Under the pieces are notes generated by a model. The model saw nothing but the letters and a program-made list of their open reading frames with translations. It was not told where the DNA came from and did no database searches. The translations under genes and the position numbers were made by a program. 64,000 nt of DNA from Paenibacillus lupini (GTDB taxonomy: Bacteria > Bacillota > Bacilli > Paenibacillales > Paenibacillaceae): NCBI RefSeq assembly GCF_011761355.1, contig NZ_JAASRW010000001.1, forward strand, positions 434,001 through 498,000, in the 5' to 3' direction. Shown here in pieces: positions 36,919 to 45,129 of the stretch. Numbering within the stretch: the stretch's first letter is position 1; each line of letters starts with the position of its first letter.

Positions 36919-38223
36919 GTGGCGAAATTTGAATACAAATTTCCAGAGCTTGGCGAAGGCTTGCACGAAGGCGAAATCGTTAAAGTGCATATTAAAGTCG
37001 GCGACAAAGTAACGGATGACGATATCATCATGGAAGTACAGAACGATAAGGCAGTTGTAGAAGTTCCTTGTCCTGTAAATGGTGTTGTTACGGAAGTACG
37101 CATGAAGGACGGCCAAGTATGCCATGTCGGCGAAGTTGTAGCGATTATTGATGCAGAAGGCGATATTCCTGAGCAAGATACTCCTGCAGCAACTGAAGCT
37201 CCAGCGGCAGCGGCTCCTGCAGCACCAGCTGCTCAAGCAGCGGCACCAACTGCAGCTCCTGCTGTACCAGCAGAAGCACCGAAAGCAACAGGCGGCCAAG
37301 TACTGGCTACACCTAGCGTTCGTAAATTTGCCCGTGAACAAGGCGTTGACCTGACAACGGTTGCCGGCACTGGCAAAAACGGCCGTATCACGCGTGAAGA
37401 TGTAACTAACGGCGGAGCAGCAGCTCCGGCAGCGGTTGAAGCTCCAGCAGCTGAAGCAGCAGCACAAGCATCTGATGCACCTGCAGCGGCTAAACCAGCA
37501 GCAGCGGCAACTGACGCATACCGTCCAGAAGAGCGCGTACCATTCAAAGGTATCCGTAAAGCGATCGCTAACGCGATGGTTAAATCGGTATATACTGCTC
37601 CACACGTTACAATCATGGACGAAGTGGATGTTACAGAACTGGTTGCTCTTCGTACGAAATACAAACCATACGCAGAGAAAAAAGGTTCCAAGCTGACTTA
37701 CCTGCCATTCATCGTGAAGGCACTTGTTGCGGCATGCCGCCAGTTCCCAATCATGAATGCTACGCTTGACGAAGCTAGTCAAGAAATCGTCTACAAGAAG
37801 TTCTACAACATCGGTATCGCGACAGATACAGACAACGGCTTGATCGTTCCTGTTATCGAGGACGCTGACCGTAAAAATATCTTCATGGTTGCAGACAAAA
37901 TCCGTGACCTGGCTGCTAAAGGCCGTGAAGGCAAACTTACTGCCGCCGAGCTTAAAGGCAGCACAATTTCAATCTCGAACATCGGTTCCGCTGGCGGTAT
38001 GTTCTTTACACCAGTAATCAACTTCCCTGAAGTTGCAATCCTGGGTACTGGCCGTATCTCTGAGAAACCGGTTGTTCGTAACGGAGAAATCGTGGCAGCA
38101 CCTGTAATGGCACTGTCGCTGAGCTTCGACCACCGTCTCATCGACGGCGCAACAGCTCAAAACTTTATGAACTATATTAAACAACTTCTGGGTCAACCAG
38201 AATTATTCATCATGGAGGTGTAA
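36919..38223 (+). CDS. pdhC: Pyruvate dehydrogenase E2 (dihydrolipoyl acetyltransferase)
   Basis: 434 residues, GTG start with AGGAGGA ahead. One lipoyl domain (lipoylated Lys43 in [11 protein letters not shown]), Ala/Pro-rich linker (about 82-122), E1/E3-binding domain ([16 protein letters not shown] ... GRITREDV, about 127-165), second Ala-rich linker, and catalytic domain with [10 protein letters not shown]. The linkers are the swinging arms that move the lipoyl group between active sites; their GC-rich repeats create long antisense frames that are not genes. Confidence 0.97.
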   Translation: MAKFEYKFPELGEGLHEGEIVKVHIKVGDKVTDDDIIMEVQNDKAVVEVPCPVNGVVTEVRMKDGQVCHVGEVVAIIDAEGDIPEQDTPAATEAPAAAAPAAPAAQAAAPTAAPAVPAEAPKATGGQVLATPSVRKFAREQGVDLTTVAGTGKNGRITREDVTNGGAAAPAAVEAPAAEAAAQASDAPAAAKPAAAATDAYRPEERVPFKGIRKAIANAMVKSVYTAPHVTIMDEVDVTELVALRTKYKPYAEKKGSKLTYLPFIVKALVAACRQFPIMNATLDEASQEIVYKKFYNIGIATDTDNGLIVPVIEDADRKNIFMVADKIRDLAAKGREGKLTAAELKGSTISISNIGSAGGMFFTPVINFPEVAILGTGRISEKPVVRNGEIVAAPVMALSLSFDHRLIDGATAQNFMNYIKQLLGQPELFIMEV

Positions 38224-38228
38224 CTACA

Positions 38229-39644
38229 ATGGTAGTAGGAGATCCGTCTTTAGATATTGATACTCTAGTCATCGGTGCAGGTCCTGGCGGTTATGTTGCC
38301 GCAATCCGCGCAGCACAACTTGGTCAAAACGTTCTGGTTGTTGAGAAAGAAAATGTGGGCGGCGTTTGTTTGAACGTTGGCTGTATTCCTTCCAAAGCGC
38401 TTATCTCGGCATCACATCAATATGAATCCATTAGCCATGCATCGGCGTTCGGCATTACTGCTGGCGACGTGAAAGTGGAATGGAACAAAGTACAAGAGTT
38501 CAAGAACGGTATCGTTAAAAAACTTACCGGCGGTGTTGCATCGCTTCTGAAAGCGAACAAAGTGCAATATTTCAACGGTGAAGTTATGTTCATTAACGAG
38601 AACGAAGCACGTGTCTTCAACGATCAAGAAGCACCGCGCTACCGTTTCAAAAACTGCATTATCGCAACTGGTTCCCGTCCAATCGAGCTGAAAGCATTCC
38701 CGTTCAGCGGCCGTATCGTTTCGTCGACTGGTGCATTGTCCCTGCCTGAGATTCCGAAAAGCATCATCGTTATCGGTGGCGGCTACATCGGTATCGAGCT
38801 TGGTCAAATGTACTCCAAATTCGGTACAAAAGTAACAATCATCGAAGGCGGCGACGCAATTCTGCCAGGCTTCGATAAAGATATGGGTTCGATCGTTGCT
38901 AAGAAACTTAAAGGCACTAACGTTGATATCGTTACTGGCGCAATGGCTCAAGGCGCTGAGCAAACAGATAAAGACGTTACACTGACTTATAAAGTTGGCG
39001 ACAAAGAAGAGAAAGTAACAGCAGACTACCTGCTCGTTACAGTTGGACGTCGTCCTAACACAGACGGAGACCTTGGTCTTGAACTGGCTAACGTTAAAGT
39101 TGGCGAGCGTGGTCTGGTTGAGGTTGACGCACAATGCCGTACAAGCAACCCGCATATCTATGCAATCGGCGACATCATTGCTGGTCCCGCGCTTGCTCAC
39201 AAAGCAATGTACGAAGGCCGCATTGCAGCTGAAGCAATCTCTGGTCAGCCAAGCGTTATCGATTACAAATGTGTGCCTGCAGTATGCTTCTCCGATCCGG
39301 AATGTGCAGCAGTTGGTCTTTCCGAGAAAGAAGCAAAAGACAAAGGCTACAAAACAAAAGTGGGCAAATTCCCGTTCGCAATCAACGGCCGTGCAATGTC
39401 GCTTAACGCGACTGAAGGCTTCGTGAAACTCGTTTCCGATGCTGAGACTGGCCTTGTTCTGGGCGCACAAATCATCGGTCTTGAAGCTTCCAACATGATT
39501 GCTGAGCTCGCTCTTGCAATCGAAATGGGTGCTACACTCGAAGATATCGCTCTGACTATCCATGCGCATCCTACACTGGGCGAGATCGTTCTTGACGCAG
39601 CAGAAGTAGCGCTTGGTCACCCGATCCACACAGTAGCTAAATAA
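38229..39644 (+). CDS. pdhD: Dihydrolipoyl dehydrogenase (E3)
   Basis: 471 residues. FAD motif VIGAGPGGYVAAIRAAQLG, redox disulphide GGVCLNVGCIPSK, NAD motif VIGGGYIGIELGQMYSKFG, second FAD motif IYAIGDI, catalytic His-Glu in IHAHPTLGEI. It reoxidises dihydrolipoate for PDH and related complexes. Five bases separate it from pdhC, so translation is linked. Confidence 0.98.
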   Translation: MVVGDPSLDIDTLVIGAGPGGYVAAIRAAQLGQNVLVVEKENVGGVCLNVGCIPSKALISASHQYESISHASAFGITAGDVKVEWNKVQEFKNGIVKKLTGGVASLLKANKVQYFNGEVMFINENEARVFNDQEAPRYRFKNCIIATGSRPIELKAFPFSGRIVSSTGALSLPEIPKSIIVIGGGYIGIELGQMYSKFGTKVTIIEGGDAILPGFDKDMGSIVAKKLKGTNVDIVTGAMAQGAEQTDKDVTLTYKVGDKEEKVTADYLLVTVGRRPNTDGDLGLELANVKVGERGLVEVDAQCRTSNPHIYAIGDIIAGPALAHKAMYEGRIAAEAISGQPSVIDYKCVPAVCFSDPECAAVGLSEKEAKDKGYKTKVGKFPFAINGRAMSLNATEGFVKLVSDAETGLVLGAQIIGLEASNMIAELALAIEMGATLEDIALTIHAHPTLGEIVLDAAEVALGHPIHTVAK

Positions 39645-39670
39645 TAGCTCCTCTACTTGATATTTAATCG

Positions 39671-39712
39671 AAGAGGCCCCGCAGCTTGAACAGCATGCGG
39701 GCCTCTTTTTGC
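39671..39712 (+). terminator. Terminator of pdhABCD
   Basis: AAGAGGCCCCGCA pairs with TGCGGGCCTCTT (one bulged C) followed by TTTTTG. Confidence 0.9.
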
Positions 39713-39749
39713 ATATTATAACTGTACATAGCGTAAGGAGCGGTTGTTT

Positions 39750-40241
39750 ATGGAAAAGCCGGCTAGTGCATCCAGAACGGTAATGACGCAGATCATTTTC
39801 CCGCTGGATACGAATCATCATGAGACGATGTTTGGCGGTAAAGTAATGGAGTATATGGATAAAGCAGCCGCTATTGCAGCGATGCGCCATGCTAGAATGC
39901 AGGTTGTTACAGCTTCGACGGACAGTATCGATTTTGTAGCTCCGATTAAAGTTGGCGAAGTCATTGAAGTGGAGGCATTCGTCAGTTGGACGAATGACAG
40001 CTCAATGGAAGTATGTGTTACCGTCCAATCCGAGAATCTGTATACAGCACAACGAACGACGACGGTCACAGCATTTTTCACATTTGTAGCCTTAAATGAT
40101 AAGGGCAGGCCAACCAAGGTGCCGAAGGTGTATCCGGAGTCAGAAGGAGAAATCCATTTATTTGCAACGGCTCCTGAACGATATGAATTACGAATGAAGA
40201 GAAAACGGGAAAGACAACACGCGGCGAAAATGTTAAAATAG
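39750..40241 (+). CDS. Hotdog-fold acyl-CoA thioesterase (YkhA-like)
   Basis: 163 residues from ATG 39750 with AAGGAGCGG ahead. Single hotdog domain of the cytosolic acyl-CoA hydrolase group: IIFPLDTNHHETMFGGKVMEYMDKAAAIAA, catalytic region VTASTDSIDFVAPIKVGEVIE, and a basic C-terminal tail. The substrate range is unknown. Confidence 0.88.
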   Translation: MEKPASASRTVMTQIIFPLDTNHHETMFGGKVMEYMDKAAAIAAMRHARMQVVTASTDSIDFVAPIKVGEVIEVEAFVSWTNDSSMEVCVTVQSENLYTAQRTTTVTAFFTFVALNDKGRPTKVPKVYPESEGEIHLFATAPERYELRMKRKRERQHAAKMLK

Positions 40242-40293
40242 TTAAATAGTTTTGTTCCCTTGTAGATCGAAATTCAAGGAGTTGAAAGAAACC

Positions 40294-41256
40294 GTGACTG
40301 TTCAATCGACAGAAGTCGAATATTTGGAATTACTGCGTCATGTATTAGCTACTGGTGTAAAGAAAGAGGATCGTACCGGTACGGGAACGATCTCGACCTT
40401 TGGCTATCAGATGCGTTTTGACTTGAATAAAGGTTTTCCGCTTTTGACGACAAAGCGTGTGCCTTTTAAATTAATCGTAAGTGAATTGCTATGGTTTATA
40501 AAAGGGGATACGAACATTCGATATCTTCTGCAGCATAACAATCACATTTGGGATGAATGGGCGTTCAAGAGGTGGGTGGAGAGCACCGATTACAATGGTC
40601 CTGATATGACCAATTTCGGCTTACGCTCACAGACGGATGATGGTTTTAATGGCCTTTACAAAGAGCAGATGGAGAAGTTTATCCAGCTTGTGCTGACAGA
40701 CGATGAGTTTGCAGCCAAATACGGTGAACTTGGCAATGTATATGGCAAGCAGTGGCGGGAGTGGCGTACGACGCAAGGGGAAACGATTGATCAGCTTAAA
40801 GATGTAATCGCAACGATCAAGAAGAACCCTGACTCGAGACGATTAATTGTATCCGCATGGAATCCGGAGGATGTACCTTCGATGGCGCTGCCTCCATGTC
40901 ATACGATGTTCCAATTCTATGTTATTAACGGTAAGTTAAGCTGTCAGCTTTATCAGCGCAGCGGAGATATTTTCCTCGGTATACCATTTAACATTGCAAG
41001 CTATGCCTTGCTTACACATTTGGTGGCGCAGGAATGCGGGCTGGAAGCAGGAGAGTTTATTCATACGCTTGGGGATGCTCATATTTATATGAATCACTTG
41101 GATCAAATTGATATTCAATTACAGCGGGACATGCGTGACCTTCCAGTCCTTGCGATCAATCCAGATGTGAAATCGATCTTCGACGTTGAGGTAGAAGATA
41201 TTACGATTGAGAACTATCAGCCACATCCAACCATTAAGGCTCCGGTAGCCGTATAA
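40294..41256 (+). CDS. thyA: Thymidylate synthase
   Basis: 320 residues from GTG 40294. Methylates dUMP using methylene-THF. Catalytic Cys in [11 protein letters not shown]; phosphate-binding Arg in DRTGTGT and [29 protein letters not shown]. It is the long form with an inserted loop near residues 85-140, like lactobacillal ThyA rather than B. subtilis ThyA. Paired with dfrA, which recycles the dihydrofolate it makes. The ATG at 40252 is rejected for lack of a ribosome site. Confidence 0.96.
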   Translation: MTVQSTEVEYLELLRHVLATGVKKEDRTGTGTISTFGYQMRFDLNKGFPLLTTKRVPFKLIVSELLWFIKGDTNIRYLLQHNNHIWDEWAFKRWVESTDYNGPDMTNFGLRSQTDDGFNGLYKEQMEKFIQLVLTDDEFAAKYGELGNVYGKQWREWRTTQGETIDQLKDVIATIKKNPDSRRLIVSAWNPEDVPSMALPPCHTMFQFYVINGKLSCQLYQRSGDIFLGIPFNIASYALLTHLVAQECGLEAGEFIHTLGDAHIYMNHLDQIDIQLQRDMRDLPVLAINPDVKSIFDVEVEDITIENYQPHPTIKAPVAV

Positions 41257-41273
41257 GAAAGCAGGGTCGCATT

Positions 41274-41765
41274 ATGTCGATTACGATGATTGCAGCCATG
41301 GATCGCAGCCGTACGATCGGAATCGGGAATAAGCTGCCTTGGCGCTTACCTGCTGAGATGGCGTTCTTTACCCGTCATACAACAGGCAAAACGGTCGTTA
41401 TGGGTCGTAAAACCTTTGAATCGCTGCCGAAACCGCTGAAGGACCGCGTCAATGTCGTTATTTCCAGACAATCGGATTACGCCAAAGAAGGCTGTGAAGT
41501 CGTTCATTCGGTGCAGGAAGCGATTGACCGCTATGGGGAAGGCGAATTGATGGTTATAGGCGGTGCGGATATTTATAAACAATTTCTCCCCTATGCGAAC
41601 AAACTGCTGCTCACGGAAGTAGATACTGAAATTGAAGGCGGAGACGCTTTCTTTCCCGAGTTCTCATCCGATGAGTGGGAGCGGGTAGATGCTGAGCAAG
41701 TTGAACGAGACGAACGGAACGCCTTTTCTTTTACCTTCCAAACTTTTACTCGTCAAAAGTCGTAA
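41274..41765 (+). CDS. dfrA: Dihydrofolate reductase
   Basis: 163 residues. NADPH-dependent reductase; MIAAMDRSRTIGIGNKLPWRLPAEMAFF (Met20-loop equivalent and acidic substrate residue region), VMGRKTFESLPKPL, and VIGGADIYKQFLPYA. It lies 17 bases after thyA, an expected operon for thymidylate and folate cycling. Confidence 0.96.
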   Translation: MSITMIAAMDRSRTIGIGNKLPWRLPAEMAFFTRHTTGKTVVMGRKTFESLPKPLKDRVNVVISRQSDYAKEGCEVVHSVQEAIDRYGEGELMVIGGADIYKQFLPYANKLLLTEVDTEIEGGDAFFPEFSSDEWERVDAEQVERDERNAFSFTFQTFTRQKS

Positions 41766-41982
41766 GGAAGCAAAAATAAAGAAATGACGAACGATATGTC
41801 ATAAAGTGCAAATGATTGTGCGGATAATCCATTAACGACAGAAGACAACAATGATAGGCTTTTTTAATATAATATTCGCGTGTTTAATGAAGTTTTTTGT
41901 TGAAATATTTAAAGATACCCGATATAGTTTTAAGAGAATAATATATAGCTTTTCGGGAATATTGGATGGAGGAAATTCGCAC
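41766..41982 (+). promoter_or_regulatory. gltD promoter region
   Basis: TTGAAA at 41900-41905 and TATAGT at 41923-41928, spaced by 17, form a near-consensus promoter. Upstream an inverted repeat ATGAC-N9-GTCAT lies at about 41783-41801 and could bind a regulator. I see no convincing GlnR/TnrA box. No terminator after dfrA is evident. Confidence 0.6.
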
Positions 41983-43473
41983 ATGTCTACACCTACAGGT
42001 TTTATGCAGTATCAACGTGAATTGCCGGCCGATCGTGATCCGCTTGAGCGGATTAAGGATTGGAATGAATTTCATAAACATTTGTCGGAAGAGCAGCTGC
42101 GTACGCAAGGCGCTCGCTGTATGGATTGCGGAACTCCTTATTGCCATACTGGCATGGAACTTGCAGGCTCGGCATCCGGCTGCCCGGTTAATAACTTGAT
42201 TCCAGAATGGAATAACTTGATTTATCGGGGATTGTGGCGTGAAGCACTTGACCGTTTGCACAAAACGAATAATTTCCCAGAATTTACTGGCCGTGTTTGT
42301 CCTGCTCCTTGTGAAGGATCTTGTACAGTTGGCCTGATCGGTGATCCGGTAACGATTAAGACGATCGAAAATGAGATTATCGAGCGCGGCTTTGCAGAAG
42401 GATGGGTTGTTCCTCAACCTCCTAAAGTCCGCACAGGTAAAAAAGTAGCCGTAGTTGGCTCTGGTCCTGCAGGTCTTGCAGCAGCAGCTCAATTGAACAA
42501 AGCGGGCCATAAAGTAACCGTATACGAACGTGCTGACCGCTTGGGCGGACTTCTCACTTACGGTATTCCTACAATGAAGCTTGAGAAGCATGTTGTAGAT
42601 CGCCGCGTGAACATCATGAGAGAAGAAGGTATTGAGTTCGTAACAAGTACTGAGATCGGCAAAGATATTTCAAGAGACGAGCTTCTTAAGGAATTTGACG
42701 CTGTCATTATGTGCGGCGGCGCAACGAAAGCTCGCGACGTTGAGATGGAAGGCCGCAGCTTGAACGGCATCCACCTTGCGATGGATTATCTGAATGGAAC
42801 CATTAAGAGCTACCTGGATTCGAACCTCGAAGATGGCAACTACATCTCGGCTAAAGATAAAGATGTTATCGTTATCGGAGGCGGCGACACTGGTACAGAC
42901 TGCGTGGCAACGGCACTGCGTCACGGCTGTAAATCGGTTACACAATTTGGTACGGTTGCGAAAGCACCACTGGAACGTGATATCGTGAACAACCCTTGGC
43001 CGCAATTCCCTAATGTGTACACGCTTGATTATGCACAAGAGGAAGCAAAAGCCCTATACGGTGAAGATCCTCGTGCATTCTCCGTACTGACGAAGAAATT
43101 TGTTGGCGACGAGAATGGCAACCTGAAAGAGCTGCACACGGTACAAATCGAGCGTACAGTTGATGAAGAAACTGGCCGCAGAATTTATAAAGACATCCCA
43201 GGCACAGAAAAAGTATGGCCGGCTGATCTTGTCTTTATCGCAGTGGGCTTTGAAGGTCCAGACAGCTCGCTCATCGATTCATTTGGTCTTGAGCAAGACC
43301 GTCGTACGAATGTGAAAGCAACTTACGGCAAATATAAAACAAACGTTGATAAAGTATTCGCAGCAGGCGATATGCGCCGCGGACAAAGCCTTGTTGTATG
43401 GGCAATCAACGAAGGACGCGAGGCAGCTCGCGAAGTGGATAAATATTTGATGGGATCGTCGATGCTGCCTTAA
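41983..43473 (+). CDS. gltD: Glutamate synthase small (beta) subunit
   Basis: 496 residues from ATG 41983 (GGAGGAAA seven bases ahead; the AT-rich frame upstream is the promoter). Transfers electrons from NADPH to the large subunit. N-terminal Fe-S cysteines [11 protein letters not shown] and [12 protein letters not shown] site [22 protein letters not shown] site [12 protein letters not shown], and [18 protein letters not shown]. The large subunit is not in the window, which is unusual since the two are usually adjacent. A terminator follows. Confidence 0.95.
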   Translation: MSTPTGFMQYQRELPADRDPLERIKDWNEFHKHLSEEQLRTQGARCMDCGTPYCHTGMELAGSASGCPVNNLIPEWNNLIYRGLWREALDRLHKTNNFPEFTGRVCPAPCEGSCTVGLIGDPVTIKTIENEIIERGFAEGWVVPQPPKVRTGKKVAVVGSGPAGLAAAAQLNKAGHKVTVYERADRLGGLLTYGIPTMKLEKHVVDRRVNIMREEGIEFVTSTEIGKDISRDELLKEFDAVIMCGGATKARDVEMEGRSLNGIHLAMDYLNGTIKSYLDSNLEDGNYISAKDKDVIVIGGGDTGTDCVATALRHGCKSVTQFGTVAKAPLERDIVNNPWPQFPNVYTLDYAQEEAKALYGEDPRAFSVLTKKFVGDENGNLKELHTVQIERTVDEETGRRIYKDIPGTEKVWPADLVFIAVGFEGPDSSLIDSFGLEQDRRTNVKATYGKYKTNVDKVFAAGDMRRGQSLVVWAINEGREAAREVDKYLMGSSMLP

Positions 43474-43506
43474 GCAGGAAGTTAATGTCGATAACTATCT
43501 TTAACA

Positions 43507-43532
43507 GAAAGCGCCTACGGGCGCTTTTCTTG
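43507..43532 (+). terminator. Terminator after gltD
   Basis: AAAGCGCC / GGGCGCTTT stem with a short loop followed by TCTTG. Confidence 0.85.
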
Positions 43533-43554
43533 TCGAATACGGATATAAGCATTT

Positions 43555-43587
43555 GCTTACGAAGCAAGAATGGCTAACCATTCTTTT
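43555..43587 (+). promoter_or_regulatory. Recurrent 5' leader element, copy C
   Basis: GCTTACGAAGCAAGAAT then GG-CTAA-CC then ATTCTTTT and the GCAGGAGGA ribosome site. It is a short version of copies A and B: the same head, a shorter stem (AAGAATGG/CCATTCTT). Two nested hairpins are possible, TTGCTT/AAGCAA and AAGAATGG/CCATTCTT. Confidence 0.65.
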
Positions 43588-43602
43588 GCAGGAGGACAGT
43601 TG

Positions 43603-43923
43603 ATGATTAAATATGGATTAGATCGTGTAACAGAACTGCGTTTCGAAACGATTAAGGCTGAGATGGAGCGCAGAGACCATCAGTGGGTTGATATTACCCT
43701 TCGATTCGAGGTAACGGATGAAACACCTATTCCCGAAGATCTAATTGATTTTAGCGGACTAGTTATCTGTACGTTAGGTGGCGCAATCGCGCAAATCGTC
43801 CCTCAGGATGAAGATATCGATTGCGAGTATCAATTTACGACTTTCGAAAAAGAACAAATTCGTATCCTTATCGAAAGTGACGAAATACAGCAGCGTATTG
43901 CAAATCTATCCTCCCCGTTGTAA
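43603..43923 (+). CDS. Conserved small acidic protein, unknown function
   Basis: 106 residues from ATG 43603. No membrane segment or known motif; it alternates strands and helices (LRFETIKAEMERRDHQWVD, VICTLGGAIAQIVPQ, QIRILIESDEIQQRIANL). It carries leader copy C just before its ribosome site and is followed 51 bases later by the lysozyme-fold membrane gene. I do not recognise it. Confidence 0.7.
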   Translation: MIKYGLDRVTELRFETIKAEMERRDHQWVDITLRFEVTDETPIPEDLIDFSGLVICTLGGAIAQIVPQDEDIDCEYQFTTFEKEQIRILIESDEIQQRIANLSSPL

Positions 43924-43974
43924 GGAAACTTGTGGTAAAATCGGTTTGAGATGACGTAAAGGGGAGAATTCGTC

Positions 43975-45114
43975 ATGCCGGCCGAACAAGCAGAAGCTTT
44001 TGTGTTAACCCCAACCGATGTACGCAAAATCAGACAATACGTTCAGCATAAATATGCGGCTATGCCGCAAGATAAGCGGGCAGAGATTGTAGCAGATGCT
44101 GTCAGCCGCATTATCCATAAGCAGCTTCCTTCCTTCGAGGAAGCGATTAAACATGAGGTTACAGCGAGACTGATCCGGACAACCGTGTTGGAGAAGCAAA
44201 TGCCGGTCCGAGCGGATGATATCTTTGAAGCTTGCTTATCCCTTGATATGACGGATGCCAAAGTAGTTACGCCGCTTCATCAATGGGTAGAGGAGCAGAC
44301 TGGTGCCGAGCTGGCTTGGGACTTGTTTCATATTCAATTGGACAAGCTGGTGCAGCATCAACAGCCTTCCATACAAGGTGCATGGGAGCAGTTGAAGGAA
44401 TGGATGAGGTCTGAGCATCTTATAGAGGTGAACATAAGACCGCCGGTTGCTGAACTGGCAGAGGTAGTTCCTCTTCCATTACAGAATGATGGCAGGAAGT
44501 TTGCGAAGCCGTATAGGTCGAAGCAAACCTTGACTTATCTTCTTTTATCTTTATTACTGGTTTGTGCATCCCTGCTGTATGGCTGGTCATTATTGAAGCC
44601 GTCTCCTAACAAGCTTCAGCCACCTGTAAATTTGCAATCCTTCGAAAAAGCAAAGCCGGTGGTAAAAAATAACGAATTACCGGAAGAGCTTCGTTATGCT
44701 GATGTGGACAAGGTCAGTCTTGTTGATTTTTTAAACAGCAGAGATTCGTTATTAGCTGAGCAGCCTTATTTGGATGCCATTATTGATGCCGCTAGAACAT
44801 TTGATATACATCCCCTCTTTTTATTCGCGATTACCGGTCAGGAGCAGGCTTTTGTGCCGAAGTCGAATAAACAGGCGAAGAAGATCGCCAATAATCCGTT
44901 CAATGTTTTTTATAGCTGGAAAGACTATAATACGACCATTCATGACTCAGCACGGATCGCTTCAGAGACTGTCTTGAAATGGAGCAGGAATCGGCCGGAG
45001 GGCAAGGACCCGATCGCATGGATCAACCGCAAATATGCGGAGGATCAGCATTGGGCAGATGGCGTGAGTAAAATTTTTGCAACGATGAAAAGCAAAGTGG
45101 AACGAACAAGCTAG
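43975..45114 (+). CDS. Single-pass membrane protein with C-terminal lysozyme-like domain
   Basis: 379 residues. The N-terminal 170 residues are helical, charged and cytoplasmic if the single membrane helix (LTYLLLSLLLVCASLLYGW, about 185-203) is a type II anchor. The outside part contains about 130 residues resembling glucosaminidase/SLT lysozyme folds: AIIDAARTFDIHPLFLFAITGQEQAF with a candidate catalytic Glu in GQEQ, NNPFNVFYSW and SARIASETVLKW. This suggests a peptidoglycan hydrolase with an intracellular control domain. Enzyme activity is an inference. Confidence 0.65.
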   Translation: MPAEQAEAFVLTPTDVRKIRQYVQHKYAAMPQDKRAEIVADAVSRIIHKQLPSFEEAIKHEVTARLIRTTVLEKQMPVRADDIFEACLSLDMTDAKVVTPLHQWVEEQTGAELAWDLFHIQLDKLVQHQQPSIQGAWEQLKEWMRSEHLIEVNIRPPVAELAEVVPLPLQNDGRKFAKPYRSKQTLTYLLLSLLLVCASLLYGWSLLKPSPNKLQPPVNLQSFEKAKPVVKNNELPEELRYADVDKVSLVDFLNSRDSLLAEQPYLDAIIDAARTFDIHPLFLFAITGQEQAFVPKSNKQAKKIANNPFNVFYSWKDYNTTIHDSARIASETVLKWSRNRPEGKDPIAWINRKYAEDQHWADGVSKIFATMKSKVERTS

Positions 45115-45129
45115 AGTTAGAGAGGCGAT

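Noticed and set aside
36862..37782. 306-codon reverse frame across pdhC
   Set aside because: Produced by the Ala/Pro linker codons of pdhC; Cys- and Ser-rich with no domain.
38412..39890. 492-codon open frame on the reverse strand across pdhD
   Set aside because: Composition is extreme in Cys, Phe and Asn, it lacks a ribosome site, and it lies opposite a complete pdhD. It reflects codon bias of the sense gene.
41851..41982. N-terminal extension of gltD starting at 41851
   Set aside because: AT-rich, hydrophobic string overlapping a near-consensus promoter; GGAGGAAA supports ATG 41983.
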